From contig JADLFX010000050.1 in assembly GCA_020849665.1 (NCBI GenBank), positions 103,825 through 167,824 of the forward strand: a stretch of 64,000 nucleotides of DNA. Direction: 5' to 3'. This DNA comes from Planctomycetota bacterium. Lineage in GTDB: Bacteria > Planctomycetota > UBA1135 > UBA2386. Below the pieces are notes generated by a model. That model made no database searches, was not told the DNA's origin, and saw only the letters and a list, made by a program, of their open reading frames with translations. The translations under genes and the position numbers were made by a program. Of this stretch, positions 33,568 to 42,505 are shown one piece after another (the stretch's first letter is position 1; every line of letters begins with the position of its first letter).

Positions 33568-34218
33568 ATGAACCAGCCCCTCGAGCCCCGCTCCCGCGCC
33601 CCCTTCGCCCCCCGCCTCGACGAGGACGACGACGAGGGCGACACCGCCGTCCAGGCTCCCAAGGCAGGACCCGCGTTCCTCGACAAGTACCTGCTGGAGG
33701 CGCGGGTCCTCATGGTGACCGGACCGGTGAGCGACCGCATGGCGCAGAGCGTGTCCACCCGCGCGCTGGTGCTCGAGCAGCTCGACCCGCAGCGCCCGAT
33801 CACGGTGATGATCAACTCGCCCGGGGGCAGCGCCGACTCGGGATTCGCCATCTACGACGTGCTGCGCTTCGTCTCCCCGCCGATCGTCACGGTGGTCAAC
33901 GGCCTCTGCGCCTCGGCGGCGATCCTGATCGGCTTGGCCGCGGAGAAGAACCGCCGCTTCACCATGCCCGGCAGCCGCTTCCTGATCCACCAGCCGTCCA
34001 CGGGCGCCCAGGGCAGCGCCTCCGACCTCGACATCACGGCCCGCGAGATCCTCAAGATGCGCGAGCGCTACAACCGGATCATCGCCGAGCGGACCGGCCA
34101 GGACGCGGAGAAGGTCCTGGAGGACGCGCGCCGCGACTTCTGGCTGAGCGCGGAGGAGTCCGTGAAGTACGGCCTGGTCGCGAAGATCGTGCGCAAGCGC
34201 AGCGAGATCCCGGGCTGA
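33568..34218 (+). CDS. clpP: ClpP-family serine protease subunit
   Basis: ClpP forms a barrel-shaped protease that degrades unfolded or tagged proteins with an AAA+ partner. The 216-residue protein has an acidic, disordered N-terminus of about 35 residues, then INSPGGSADSGFAIYD. Ser116 is the nucleophile in GLCASAAILI, which differs from the usual GxAASMG. His141 lies in FLIHQP and the catalytic Asp in RRDFWLS. No clpX or clpA is nearby, so this may be a second ClpP type. The secreted protein downstream starts 17 nt later. Confidence 0.88.
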   Translation: MNQPLEPRSRAPFAPRLDEDDDEGDTAVQAPKAGPAFLDKYLLEARVLMVTGPVSDRMAQSVSTRALVLEQLDPQRPITVMINSPGGSADSGFAIYDVLRFVSPPIVTVVNGLCASAAILIGLAAEKNRRFTMPGSRFLIHQPSTGAQGSASDLDITAREILKMRERYNRIIAERTGQDAEKVLEDARRDFWLSAEESVKYGLVAKIVRKRSEIPG

Positions 34219-34235
34219 ACGTGGCGCCGCGGCGC

Positions 34236-35813
34236 ATGGAGCCGCGCGCCGGGGCGAGCTTCGCGGGGCTGGTCCTCGCCCTCGCGGTGCGAGGGCAGGA
34301 GCCGGCGCCGATCGAGGGCGTGGTCCTCGCGCCCGACGGGCGACCCGTCGCAGGCGCCGAAGTGCACTTCCGTGCCGCGGCGATCCTGCCGATCGGAGTG
34401 GCGGCACCGCCCGCGGAGAGCTCGGAGCGGACCGACGCGGCCACCCGGAGCGATGCCGACGGCCGGTTCCGCCTGCGACCCGGGTGCTCGCGTGGTGCGC
34501 TCTGGGTGAGCAACGCGACGCTGGGCGCCCTCGTGCCCGAGGTCGCATCCGGCGACGCACTGCGCGTGGAACTCGAGCCGCTGGGATCCCTGCGCCTCGC
34601 GGACGGGGACCCGCTCACCCTGGACCTGTCTGCGTTGCACGGACAGGGAGGTCCCCTGTACCTGGGCCGACGCGCAGGGCCGGAGGTGCTGCTCCCGGGG
34701 GGACCCTACCTGTTCCTCGCGCGGTCCTCCGGCGATGCATGGGAAGGTCGGGTCTACGTGCGGGCGGGCCAGCGCGAACTCCTGCCGGGGCCCGAGGGGC
34801 GCGAGACCATCGTGCGCGTCCCGCCGGGCACGACGGTGCGCCTCGAGCGCTGGCCGGAGGTGGCCCTGCCCGCGGCAGCCGCGGGCGTGCGCATACCCGC
34901 GGGAGCAGGTCGCGTCCTGCGGGTCACCACGACCACGCCCCAGGGGCTCCACCACCACTTCGTGGACCTGCCTGCCGCCGCCGCCCGCTTCGAGGTCGTC
35001 ACGACACCCCCCCTGTGGCGAGCGCTACGCGTCCTCGCTCCTGGCCAGCGACCCGCGGCAGGCGCCTGGTTGGCGAGCGTCGAGTGGCTCGCCGCCGGGC
35101 CGCGGGTGCGGGCATGGTCGCCCGTGTCCGCGGACGGGCTGGCCCACCTCCTCGTTCCCGCCACGAGTGCACCGGTGCGCGGGCTGGTCTGGCATCCGAC
35201 CCTCGGCGCCGCACTCTGCCCCACGGATGCGCCCGCGGGCAGCGAAGTGCGGCTCGCCGGGGCCTGGCCGCTCCGCGTGGAGGTCCGGGATCCGCGCGGC
35301 ACGCCGCTGGCCGCCGTCCGACTGCGGGTGCACGCCGAGGCGGCGGCGCTGGACTGGACCGGCCGCACCGACCTCCGCGGCAGCGCGAGTTTCGGAGCCG
35401 TGCCCACCGGCCGGATCCGCATCTACGTCGCCGACGCGCGCTACATCGCCGACGCGCAGACCCTCGAACACGGCCGCGAGCGGCCGACGCCGGTCCTGGT
35501 CGTGGCCGCCGGCCTGAGCGTCCACGGCCTCGTGATCCTCCCGGAGGGCCGGCCGGCCGCCCATGCGCGCGTCGCCCTGCGCGACAGCGCCCAGGCCGGG
35601 GCCGGCGGCGAGCGCCATACCTTCGCCGACGAGTTGGGCCGCTTCCGGTTCGATGGGTTGGCGGACGCGCAGTTCACGCTCTTCGCGAGCTTCCAGCGCG
35701 AGGCGTTCACGTGGTCGGCCAAGCTGCGGGGCGTGCAACCCGGCGAGACCGAGTGGCGCATCGATCTGCGTCACGAGGATCCGCCGCCGCCGGGAACGCG
35801 GCGCGACCGCTGA
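34236..35813 (+). CDS. Secreted carboxypeptidase-regulatory-like beta-sandwich protein
   Basis: The 525-residue protein starts with a short signal sequence that would be cut before Gln-Glu-Pro near residue 20. Residues about 25-85 form a CarboxypepD_reg-like domain (EGVVLAPDGRPVAGAEVHF, then DADGRFRLRPG). A similar unit occurs near residue 345 (VEVRDPRGTPLAAVRLRV), and a third near residue 425 (VHGLVILPEGRPAAHARVAL, then DELGRFRFDGL). Between them are beta-rich stretches. It is probably exported and structural. The start could be the GTG at 34221 instead of this ATG. It is 17 nt after clpP. Confidence 0.75.
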   Translation: MEPRAGASFAGLVLALAVRGQEPAPIEGVVLAPDGRPVAGAEVHFRAAAILPIGVAAPPAESSERTDAATRSDADGRFRLRPGCSRGALWVSNATLGALVPEVASGDALRVELEPLGSLRLADGDPLTLDLSALHGQGGPLYLGRRAGPEVLLPGGPYLFLARSSGDAWEGRVYVRAGQRELLPGPEGRETIVRVPPGTTVRLERWPEVALPAAAAGVRIPAGAGRVLRVTTTTPQGLHHHFVDLPAAAARFEVVTTPPLWRALRVLAPGQRPAAGAWLASVEWLAAGPRVRAWSPVSADGLAHLLVPATSAPVRGLVWHPTLGAALCPTDAPAGSEVRLAGAWPLRVEVRDPRGTPLAAVRLRVHAEAAALDWTGRTDLRGSASFGAVPTGRIRIYVADARYIADAQTLEHGRERPTPVLVVAAGLSVHGLVILPEGRPAAHARVALRDSAQAGAGGERHTFADELGRFRFDGLADAQFTLFASFQREAFTWSAKLRGVQPGETEWRIDLRHEDPPPPGTRRDR

Positions 35814-35830
35814 GCCGCGCCTCGAAGACT

Positions 35831-35865
35831 GCGGGGCCGGAGATCCTGCGGACCTCCGGCCCCGC
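35831..35865. terminator. Bidirectional terminator between convergent genes
   Basis: A 12-bp GC-rich stem (35831-35842 with 35854-35865) with an 11-nt loop lies in the 82-nt gap between the plus-strand secreted protein gene and the minus-strand DUF1501 gene. It is well placed to stop transcription from both. Confidence 0.7.
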
Positions 35866-35895
35866 GCGGGCGCCGTGGCTGCATCAGCCCGGGTC

Positions 35896-37173
35896 TCAGA
35901 GCAGCGGGAGCAGCGGGTAGGTCGCCTTCAGGATCGGCTGCGCGGGCGTGAGCAGCCACTTCTCCAGCAGCGTCGCGTAGATGCTGCGGAAGTCGGTGGT
36001 CTGGCCGCTCACGTAGCCGAAGTAGTGGTTGTAGTAGGGCGTGGTGGCCAGCGAGAGGTCGGGATAGCGGCCGTAGAGTCCGCCCATGACCGGCTGCCCG
36101 GCCACGAACGCGCAGTTCTGGTGGCCGTGATCGGTGCCCAGCGAGCCGTTCTCGCCGGTGCGCCGCCCGAACTCGCTCCACACGAGCACCACGACGTCGG
36201 AGCCGCGCCCCTGGTTGCGGACGTCGTCGAGCAACGCCTTGATCGAGCCCGAGATGTCGGCCAGCCGCGCGGCCAGGTTGCCCAGTTCGCTGGCTCCGGC
36301 CTGCACCTCGTTGGCGTGGGTGTCCAGCCCACCCGTGCTGGTGAAGTAGATCTGCGTGTCGAGTCCACCGATGATGAACCGGGCCGCGTTGCGCAGCGTG
36401 TTGCCGAGCGCCGTGCCCGGATAGGTGACCGAAGGCGAGTACGTCGTGCCGGTCGTCTGGATCAGCTGGCTGTTGTCGTAGGCCGAGACGATCCCGTTGG
36501 CCACGTAGAGCAGCTCGGGATCGGCGGTCGGACGGAGCAGGGCGGCGTTGGCGCGCAGGGCGGCGAGCTCGGTGTTGGCGTCGATGTTGGACGGCGTCGC
36601 CGTGTCGGACAGGAAGCGGAAGGTCGTCGGGTTGGGGACCACCGGCACCTGGTAGCCGTTGAACGAGGGGTTGAGCGCGCCCTCCAGGTCCAGGGCCGGC
36701 AGCTGCGAGCCACCGGTGTAGCCGACCTTCAGGTACTGGCCGAGCCAGCCGGTGTCCACCAGCACCACGTTGCGGTCGGCGGAGTAGTAGATCTTCTCCG
36801 ACTCGAAGTGCGACAGGTTGGGCTGGGGGTAGCCGACGCCCTGCACGACCGCCAGCTCGCCCCGATCGTAGAGCTGCTTGAACGGCAGCAACGCGGGATG
36901 GAAGCGGCGCGGCGTGGATGCGTCGATCGGCAGCGTCACCGCCTTCTGCAGGCGCAGGTTGGGACGCGCATTGTTGTAGACCGGGTGGTCGACGTCGGCG
37001 ATCACGTTGAGCCAGTCGTAGCCGCCGGACACGCGCACGACGACGAGCACGCGGCCCGATCCGGCCGCGCCCGTGGCGCCCTGCAGCCATGCCGGCGCGA
37101 GGCTCGCGCCGAGAGGAACGGCAGCCCCAGCGGAGAGGCCACCGAGAAGGAAATCACGACGAGTGGTCTTCAT
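35896..37173 (-). CDS. DUF1501 protein with Tat signal
   Basis: The 425-residue protein begins MKTTRRDFLLGGLSAGAA, a twin-arginine signal, so it is exported folded. The body matches DUF1501, related to alkaline-phosphatase-fold sulfatases: VVRVSGGYDWLN near residue 48, ending in VVVLVWSEFGRR and NGSLGTDHGHQNCAFVAG, which carries the likely metal-binding residues. DUF1501 genes usually sit beside DUF1800 genes, as here (10 nt apart). A role in exported polymer or sulfatase-like chemistry is suspected but unproven. Confidence 0.93.
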   Translation of the reverse strand: MKTTRRDFLLGGLSAGAAVPLGASLAPAWLQGATGAAGSGRVLVVVRVSGGYDWLNVIADVDHPVYNNARPNLRLQKAVTLPIDASTPRRFHPALLPFKQLYDRGELAVVQGVGYPQPNLSHFESEKIYYSADRNVVLVDTGWLGQYLKVGYTGGSQLPALDLEGALNPSFNGYQVPVVPNPTTFRFLSDTATPSNIDANTELAALRANAALLRPTADPELLYVANGIVSAYDNSQLIQTTGTTYSPSVTYPGTALGNTLRNAARFIIGGLDTQIYFTSTGGLDTHANEVQAGASELGNLAARLADISGSIKALLDDVRNQGRGSDVVVLVWSEFGRRTGENGSLGTDHGHQNCAFVAGQPVMGGLYGRYPDLSLATTPYYNHYFGYVSGQTTDFRSIYATLLEKWLLTPAQPILKATYPLLPLL

Positions 37174-37183
37174 GGGGGTCCTC

Positions 37184-38674
37184 TCAGTTCATCTGGTATT
37201 CGGGGAGCGACAGGATCAGGTGCACGAGGCCGCGCACCTTGATGTTGCAGTTCGCCGGGCTGTTCGTGAAGGTGAACGTGCCGACGTCGCGTTTGTTCAT
37301 GAACTCGTAGAGCGCGGTGCGCACGCCCTGCGGCACGCTGTCGTCGACCAGGATCTTGAGGTAGTGGTCCACGACCTGCTGGGCCGTGACCAGCCCCATG
37401 CGAGTCACCTCGCGCATGTAGTCGAACACCGGGCGCACGCCCGCGGTGGTCGACACCTGGGTCAGCTCGTTGGCGAAGTTGCCGCGCGCCACCATCGACG
37501 CGGTGGAGATCCAGGCGATGCCGTCATCGAGGCCGGACGGGTTGCTGTAGCGCAGCAGCGGGTAGCCCATGTCCTGCACGCGGGTGCCGAGCGTGTTCCA
37601 CGACATCAGCGGCGTGGAGGTCTGGCGGATCGCGCCGATCGTGAACTCCACGGGGTTCTTGACCAGCTTGCCGATCGCCTGGTCGCTGAAGAAGAAGTTG
37701 CTGCGCAGGATGGTGTCCATCACCACGCGCAGGTTGAACCCGCTGTTGCGGAGGCGGTTGGCCAGCTCGGCCACCAGCGCCGGATAGGGGTTGTCCGCGA
37801 CGAAGTACTTCCAGAGCTTCGTCACGATGTACTCGGCCGTGGCCGGGTAGGGCAGGATCACGTTGTCGAGCAGGTAGAGGAACTCCTGCTCGGCCGTCGA
37901 GCCCGGGACGACCCTGCCCAGCACGGTCTTGTTGCCCGCGATGTGCCAGCTGGGGATGTAGGTGTAGCGGTTGAGCCCCGACATGCTCATCCCGGTCAGC
38001 ACCCGCGAGGTCTCCAGGACGTCCTGCTGGATGTACCCGGCGGTCACCCCCATCGTGTAGAGCTCGAGCAGCTCGCGGCCGTAGTTCTCGTTGACCTGGG
38101 GGACGCCGCCGACCAGACGGCCGTTCAGGCGCTGGTCGAGCCACTCCATCATCGCCGGGTCCTTGGTCACCTCGACGAGCATCTGCCGGAACGATCCGAG
38201 GCCGTGCCGCCGGAAGAGGTTGATGTGCGCCGGGAGGAGCGGCGTCTGGTTGCCGCTCTCCGCGCCGACCGAGAAGTGGTCGCTCCAGAAGAGCACCATC
38301 TTCTCCTTCAAGGGATGGATGGTGTGCGCCATCTCGTAGAGCCACTGGGCGCGCTGCCCGTTGAGGCTGAAGCCGATGTCGCAGAGCTCCCCGTGCGGGA
38401 GCACGATCGCCCCGCTGTCCGGCAACGTGCTGCTGGACGAGGTCAGCAGCAGGTCGAGCACCCGATCGACACCGAGGGCGAGCATCGCGTCGACCTCTTC
38501 CGGCTTGGCGCCGAAACCGGCACGACGCATCAGGTGCGCGGCCTTGCGACGGTCCCACGGATCCGCGGCGGTCGGCTTCCAACGGGCGAGATCGGTCTGC
38601 GGATCCCCCTGGATCCGGGAGCCACCTGAGCCTGGGGCTGCGGCGGCGACGGCGCTGACTCCCTGCTTGGACAT
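37184..38674 (-). CDS. DUF1800 protein
   Basis: The 496-residue protein matches DUF1800. RKAAHLMRRAGFGAKPEEV lies near residue 45, MVLFWSDHFSVG near 128, and NENYGRELLELYTMGV near 205. The C-terminus has LRSNFFFS and SLPEYQMN. No clear signal peptide or Tat motif precedes it. It forms a two-gene operon with the DUF1501 gene. A gagga ribosome site precedes the ATG at 38674. The function is unknown; such pairs are frequent in Planctomycetota. Confidence 0.93.
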   Translation of the reverse strand: MSKQGVSAVAAAAPGSGGSRIQGDPQTDLARWKPTAADPWDRRKAAHLMRRAGFGAKPEEVDAMLALGVDRVLDLLLTSSSSTLPDSGAIVLPHGELCDIGFSLNGQRAQWLYEMAHTIHPLKEKMVLFWSDHFSVGAESGNQTPLLPAHINLFRRHGLGSFRQMLVEVTKDPAMMEWLDQRLNGRLVGGVPQVNENYGRELLELYTMGVTAGYIQQDVLETSRVLTGMSMSGLNRYTYIPSWHIAGNKTVLGRVVPGSTAEQEFLYLLDNVILPYPATAEYIVTKLWKYFVADNPYPALVAELANRLRNSGFNLRVVMDTILRSNFFFSDQAIGKLVKNPVEFTIGAIRQTSTPLMSWNTLGTRVQDMGYPLLRYSNPSGLDDGIAWISTASMVARGNFANELTQVSTTAGVRPVFDYMREVTRMGLVTAQQVVDHYLKILVDDSVPQGVRTALYEFMNKRDVGTFTFTNSPANCNIKVRGLVHLILSLPEYQMN

Positions 38675-39044
38675 GGAGACGTTCCTCGAGATTGGTGGAC
38701 GTTCAGGCACCGGACGGAGCGGCTGGCGCGTCCGGCGCATGCCCGGGCAATGTAGGGCTCACGCACGCGAGAGCACCCCCCGGGAAGCCTCTCCGCTGCA
38801 CCACTTCTGTAACGCAGGCAGGCCCGGAACGAGCCGCGGCATCGGGATCTGGACATGGGGCCACGGCCTGGGCATGCGCCGGGGCCGGACGCCGCGGTCT
38901 CCCATCCACCCAGCTCCGACGCGACCCCGCTTGCTCCGCACGCGGTCGAGGGCAAGCACCCCTGGCAACGGAGGAACGGCGCGGCCCGCCGCTCCTACTG
39001 CCGCCCGCCACGCTCACGGCGCGCTGCCGCGTACGCGCCGCGGA
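38675..39044. other. Intergenic region, nothing recognised
   Basis: This 370-nt gap lies between the DUF1800 start and the end of the thioredoxin-TPR gene. It should hold the promoter of the DUF1800-DUF1501 operon, but I see no clear promoter boxes, hairpin with U-run, or repeat. Short open frames on both strands look like GC-rich noise. Confidence 0.5.
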
Positions 39045-39818
39045 TCAGTAGAGCATCGTCGCCAGGCGGCGCCGGAAGCTCTCGGTGAGCTCGCTGTCCT
39101 CGCCCGCCACCGAGAAGCACACCAGCATGGCCCGGCGTGCGAGTCCGTCGGCGTAGGACTTGTCCGCGCCGACGGATTGCAGGAGGCACTCCATGGCTCC
39201 GTTCAGATCCCGGGCGAAGAATCGCTCCCGCGCCGCCAGGAGCTGGTCGCGCGCCGCGGGGCGCGGAGCAGGCGGCAACTCGTCCCGCAGCCAGGCCATT
39301 CCGGCGCGCACTCGATCGCGTTCGCCGGACGCATCGTCCTCGTCCGGGATGCGCGCCAGGGCGGCTTCGGCCTGGGCGAACTCCTTCTGCACGAGCGCCA
39401 GCCGCGCGGCGCGCAGGTCGGCGACCGGCCCCGATGGCGCGGCAGGCTTGTCCTCATCCTTGGGCTTGCCGGCCTTCGGCTGCACGCCGTTGTGGCCGAG
39501 GAAGAGCCGCAGCTCCTTCTCGGCGAGCGCGCCGGTGAAGGCATCGACCGGCCGGCCCTTGACCATCAGGACGCAGAACGGGATCCCGCGCACCTGGAAG
39601 GCATAGGCGAGATCCGCCTCCCGTTCCGTGTCGACCTTGCCCACCAGGAATGCGCCACCGTACTCCTCGGCGACCTTCTCGAGCGTGGGGCCCAGCGTGC
39701 GGCAGGGACCGCACCACTCCGCCCAGAAGTCCAGCAGGATCGGCACCTCGACCGACTTGCGCAGGACCTTCGTCTCGAAGTCCGGGGTGGTGACGTCGAA
39801 CACGTAACCGGAGGCCAT
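39045..39818 (-). CDS. CnoX/YbbN-like thioredoxin-TPR protein
   Basis: The 257-residue protein starts with a thioredoxin domain containing LLDFWAEWCGPCRT, so Cys36 and Cys39 form a complete redox pair. A cis-Pro lies in RGIPFCVLM. A short Lys-rich linker follows near residue 140, and then TPR-like helices with AEAALARIP and a conserved family-like C-terminus. E. coli CnoX has lost the pair (SQHC), while many bacterial homologues keep it. It is probably a holdase with redox activity for folding clients. The ATG at 39818 was chosen because the domain starts there. Confidence 0.88.
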   Translation of the reverse strand: MASGYVFDVTTPDFETKVLRKSVEVPILLDFWAEWCGPCRTLGPTLEKVAEEYGGAFLVGKVDTEREADLAYAFQVRGIPFCVLMVKGRPVDAFTGALAEKELRLFLGHNGVQPKAGKPKDEDKPAAPSGPVADLRAARLALVQKEFAQAEAALARIPDEDDASGERDRVRAGMAWLRDELPPAPRPAARDQLLAARERFFARDLNGAMECLLQSVGADKSYADGLARRAMLVCFSVAGEDSELTESFRRRLATMLY

Positions 39819-40064
39819 GGCGGGAGAAGACTTGGCGCGCCCGGTCGCGTCAACCTTGCATCGCCCCGAGGCGCCGCTGTCGTCACGCCCGCGTAACCAA
39901 GTGTGCACGCAGGCGCCCGCGGCGGCCCCCCGCGGGCGTGGCACGCCACTTGGACTGGCCGCCGCCGCGACCCCGCTCCAACCCAGATTCCTCGGGATGG
40001 AATCGTGGCCGAGGCGACCGGAACCCCTCCAGGAGGGGGTCGCACTTTCCCTCCGCGCGCCTCC

Positions 40065-40985
40065 TCAGCGCTTCTCGCCCGCCGCGCCCAGCAGCTGCCG
40101 CCACACGGGCGCGCGTGGGTCGTCCCCCGCCCGCTCGAGCAGCCACTGCAGCTGGCGGTCCCGGTCCGCCACGCGGCCCAGGCGGTGCAGGACCAGCGCC
40201 ATCGCGTTGCGGACCTCCAGCCAGCTCTCGTGCTGCGCCAGCAGATCCTCGAGACGCCGCAAGGCGTCTTCGTGGTCGCTGGACGAAGCGCGCTGCAGCA
40301 GGATGCCGGCCAGCGCCAGCTCCAGTTCGGGGAGTCCGGTCTCCCGCGCCAGGGCCTGGAGCTGCGGGTACATGGCCTCGCCCTGGGCCGGAGTGAACGC
40401 GCCCAGGAGGGCCACGGCACGCGCCTCCGGCGACTCCGCATGGCGCTCCTGGAGCAGCCTGGCGAAGCGCCCCGCATCCTCCGCGCGGCCGAGCCGGCTG
40501 GCGACGCGCCACGCGAAGCTCAGGTCCTCGCGCTCGGCGCGGGCGTTGGCCGCGCGCTCGGCCAGGACCAGCGCGCGCTCCATCTGCGCGCGGTCCCCGG
40601 CCAGGTCGGCCATGCGCGCCGAGATCCGCGCGCCCAGCGCCAGGTCGTCCACGGTCGCGTCTGCGGACGTCGCGCTCGCCTGCAGCAGGTCCCAGGCGTT
40701 GCGCGGCCGGCCCAGGGCCAGCTCCAGGCGGGCGCGCGCGCGCACCAGCCGGGGATCCTGTTCGCCCAGAGGGTCGGAGCCCACGCGGCGCACCAGACCG
40801 GAGAGCGCGTCGCGGCTCTCCATCGCGCGCGGGTCGGCGGCGAGTTCCCGCTCGACGTCGCGCAGCAGCGTCGTCACGCGTTCTTCGGTGCGCTGGCGCT
40901 CGCGCCAGGCCAGGAACCCGAGGCTGCCGCCGACCAGCAGCACGGCCGCGGCGACACCGGCCAGGACCCGGGAGCGGCCAGCCAT
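40065..40985 (-). CDS. Membrane-anchored TPR-like protein of unknown function
   Basis: The 306-residue protein has one N-terminal helix (residues 7-25, VLAGVAAAVLLVGGSLGFL) followed by helical repeats rich in Ala, Leu, Arg and Glu. They resemble loose TPR or SEL1 units (LARAERL-type helices). No catalytic motif is seen. It begins 5 nt after the PP2C phosphatase gene on the same strand and may be cotranscribed, so it could act in the same signalling pathway. Scaffold or binding role is inference. Confidence 0.65.
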   Translation of the reverse strand: MAGRSRVLAGVAAAVLLVGGSLGFLAWRERQRTEERVTTLLRDVERELAADPRAMESRDALSGLVRRVGSDPLGEQDPRLVRARARLELALGRPRNAWDLLQASATSADATVDDLALGARISARMADLAGDRAQMERALVLAERAANARAEREDLSFAWRVASRLGRAEDAGRFARLLQERHAESPEARAVALLGAFTPAQGEAMYPQLQALARETGLPELELALAGILLQRASSSDHEDALRRLEDLLAQHESWLEVRNAMALVLHRLGRVADRDRQLQWLLERAGDDPRAPVWRQLLGAAGEKR

Positions 40986-40990
40986 CGTCG

Positions 40991-42358
40991 CTAGCGCCCG
41001 GCGGCGGCGCCGGCCTCGCCCAGGAACCTGGTGGCGATCATGGTGACGTCGTCCTCCTGCCCCTTGGTGCCGGCGTGCGCCCGCGTGGCATCCTCGACGC
41101 GCGCCAGGATGTCGCTGCACGGCAGGGTCCGCAGGTCCGCCAGCAGCCGGTGCAGGCGCTCCACGCCGAAGAGCTGGCCCTCGGCGTTCCGGGCCTCGAC
41201 CACTCCGTCGGTGTAGAGGAACAGCACGTCCCCCGGTTCGATCGGCACCGGCCCGCCGGTGGCGTACGGCTGGTCCGAGACCACGCCCATCACCATGCCG
41301 GTCTTGCCGAACGACTCCACGCGGTCCTTGCGGACCACGACGAGTTCGGGGTGACCGGCGTTCACGTACCGGAACCTCGCGGCGCGCCCGTCCAGTTCCA
41401 CCAGCAGCATCGACATGAAGTTCCCCGCCTCGACGCTGGCGGTCAGGCGGTTGTTCAGGCGCACGATCACCTCGCCCATGTCGTCGAGCACCTCGAGGTA
41501 GGAGCGCACGGCGGCCTGGGCGGCGTGCGAGAGCAGGGCCGGCCCGATCCCGTGGCCGGAGACGTCACCGATCAGGATCGCCACCTTGCCGCTGCGCAGG
41601 GGCAGGAAGTCGTAGGTGTCGCCGCTGGTCTTGCCCGAGGCCGAGTAGTGCAGGGCGAACTCGAAGCCGTCGTGGCGCTGCGGCACGGGGGCGAGCATGT
41701 GGCGCTGGATGCGCTCGGCGAACTCGACGTCCTTCTCCAGGGCCACCTTGGCCAGCGAATCGGCGTAGAGGCGGGCGTTCTCCACCGCGATGGCCAGCTG
41801 CTGGGACAGGGCGCCGAAGAGCGCCAGGTCGCGCGAGCTGAACTCGCGCCGCGCCCCGCGCGAGTCGACGTAGATGACCCCCACCCTGCGGTCCTTCGAC
41901 TTCATGGGCGCGCACATGACGGCCCGCAGCTTCAGGTCGTAGACCGAGCGGCCCAGTTCCAGCGCCTCCCGGTCCGACTGGACCACGGAGCGCACGGCCT
42001 GATCCTCCTCGATCGCCCGGCGCACGATGCTGCGGCTGAACTGCAGGTCGCCCTCCAGGGCGGTGCCGTCACGGTCGCGGGCGATCCGGATCTGCATCTG
42101 CTCGGGGTCGGAGCCCAGGAGCACGATCGCCCGCTCGGCCTGCGTGACGGCCAGGGACTTGGCCACGATGGCCTGGAGCACCTCGTCGAGGTCCATGCTC
42201 GAGGTGACCTCGGCGATCGAATCGAGCAGGATGCGAAGGGACGCATCGTCGACCTTCGGATCCCCGGTGATCAGCCCGGACGCGTCGGCGAGGTCGCGGC
42301 CCTTCGCCGCGGCCTCGTCCTTCTCGGTCTTGTTCCAGAAGAAGAAGCGCTTCATCAC
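40991..42358 (-). CDS. RsbU-like PP2C phosphatase with GAF domain
   Basis: The 455-residue cytoplasmic protein has a GAF sensor domain (about 45-205) and a SpoIIE/RsbU PP2C domain (about 235-445). Metal-binding motifs include SGDTYDFL (canonical GDFYDF-like), GDVSGHGIG, YTDGVVEARN and QEDDVTMI. Such phosphatases remove phosphate from STAS antagonists and release sigma factors or other targets. A STAS protein is encoded divergently, 147 nt away, and is its likely substrate. The anti-sigma kinase expected for partner switching is not in the window. Confidence 0.92.
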   Translation of the reverse strand: MMKRFFFWNKTEKDEAAAKGRDLADASGLITGDPKVDDASLRILLDSIAEVTSSMDLDEVLQAIVAKSLAVTQAERAIVLLGSDPEQMQIRIARDRDGTALEGDLQFSRSIVRRAIEEDQAVRSVVQSDREALELGRSVYDLKLRAVMCAPMKSKDRRVGVIYVDSRGARREFSSRDLALFGALSQQLAIAVENARLYADSLAKVALEKDVEFAERIQRHMLAPVPQRHDGFEFALHYSASGKTSGDTYDFLPLRSGKVAILIGDVSGHGIGPALLSHAAQAAVRSYLEVLDDMGEVIVRLNNRLTASVEAGNFMSMLLVELDGRAARFRYVNAGHPELVVVRKDRVESFGKTGMVMGVVSDQPYATGGPVPIEPGDVLFLYTDGVVEARNAEGQLFGVERLHRLLADLRTLPCSDILARVEDATRAHAGTKGQEDDVTMIATRFLGEAGAAAGR

Positions 42359-42505
42359 CTGGGTCGCACTCTACACCGGCGCCCCGGGAGTCGGCTTGAT
42401 TCCCTGGCGGAGCACCGGCGCGCGTCTGTGCCGCCCCGTCGTTGCAGGCCGGCCACTCCATGGCCACAATCCCCCGGCCGATCGGCCCCTCTCCCCAGCA
42501 CCGCC

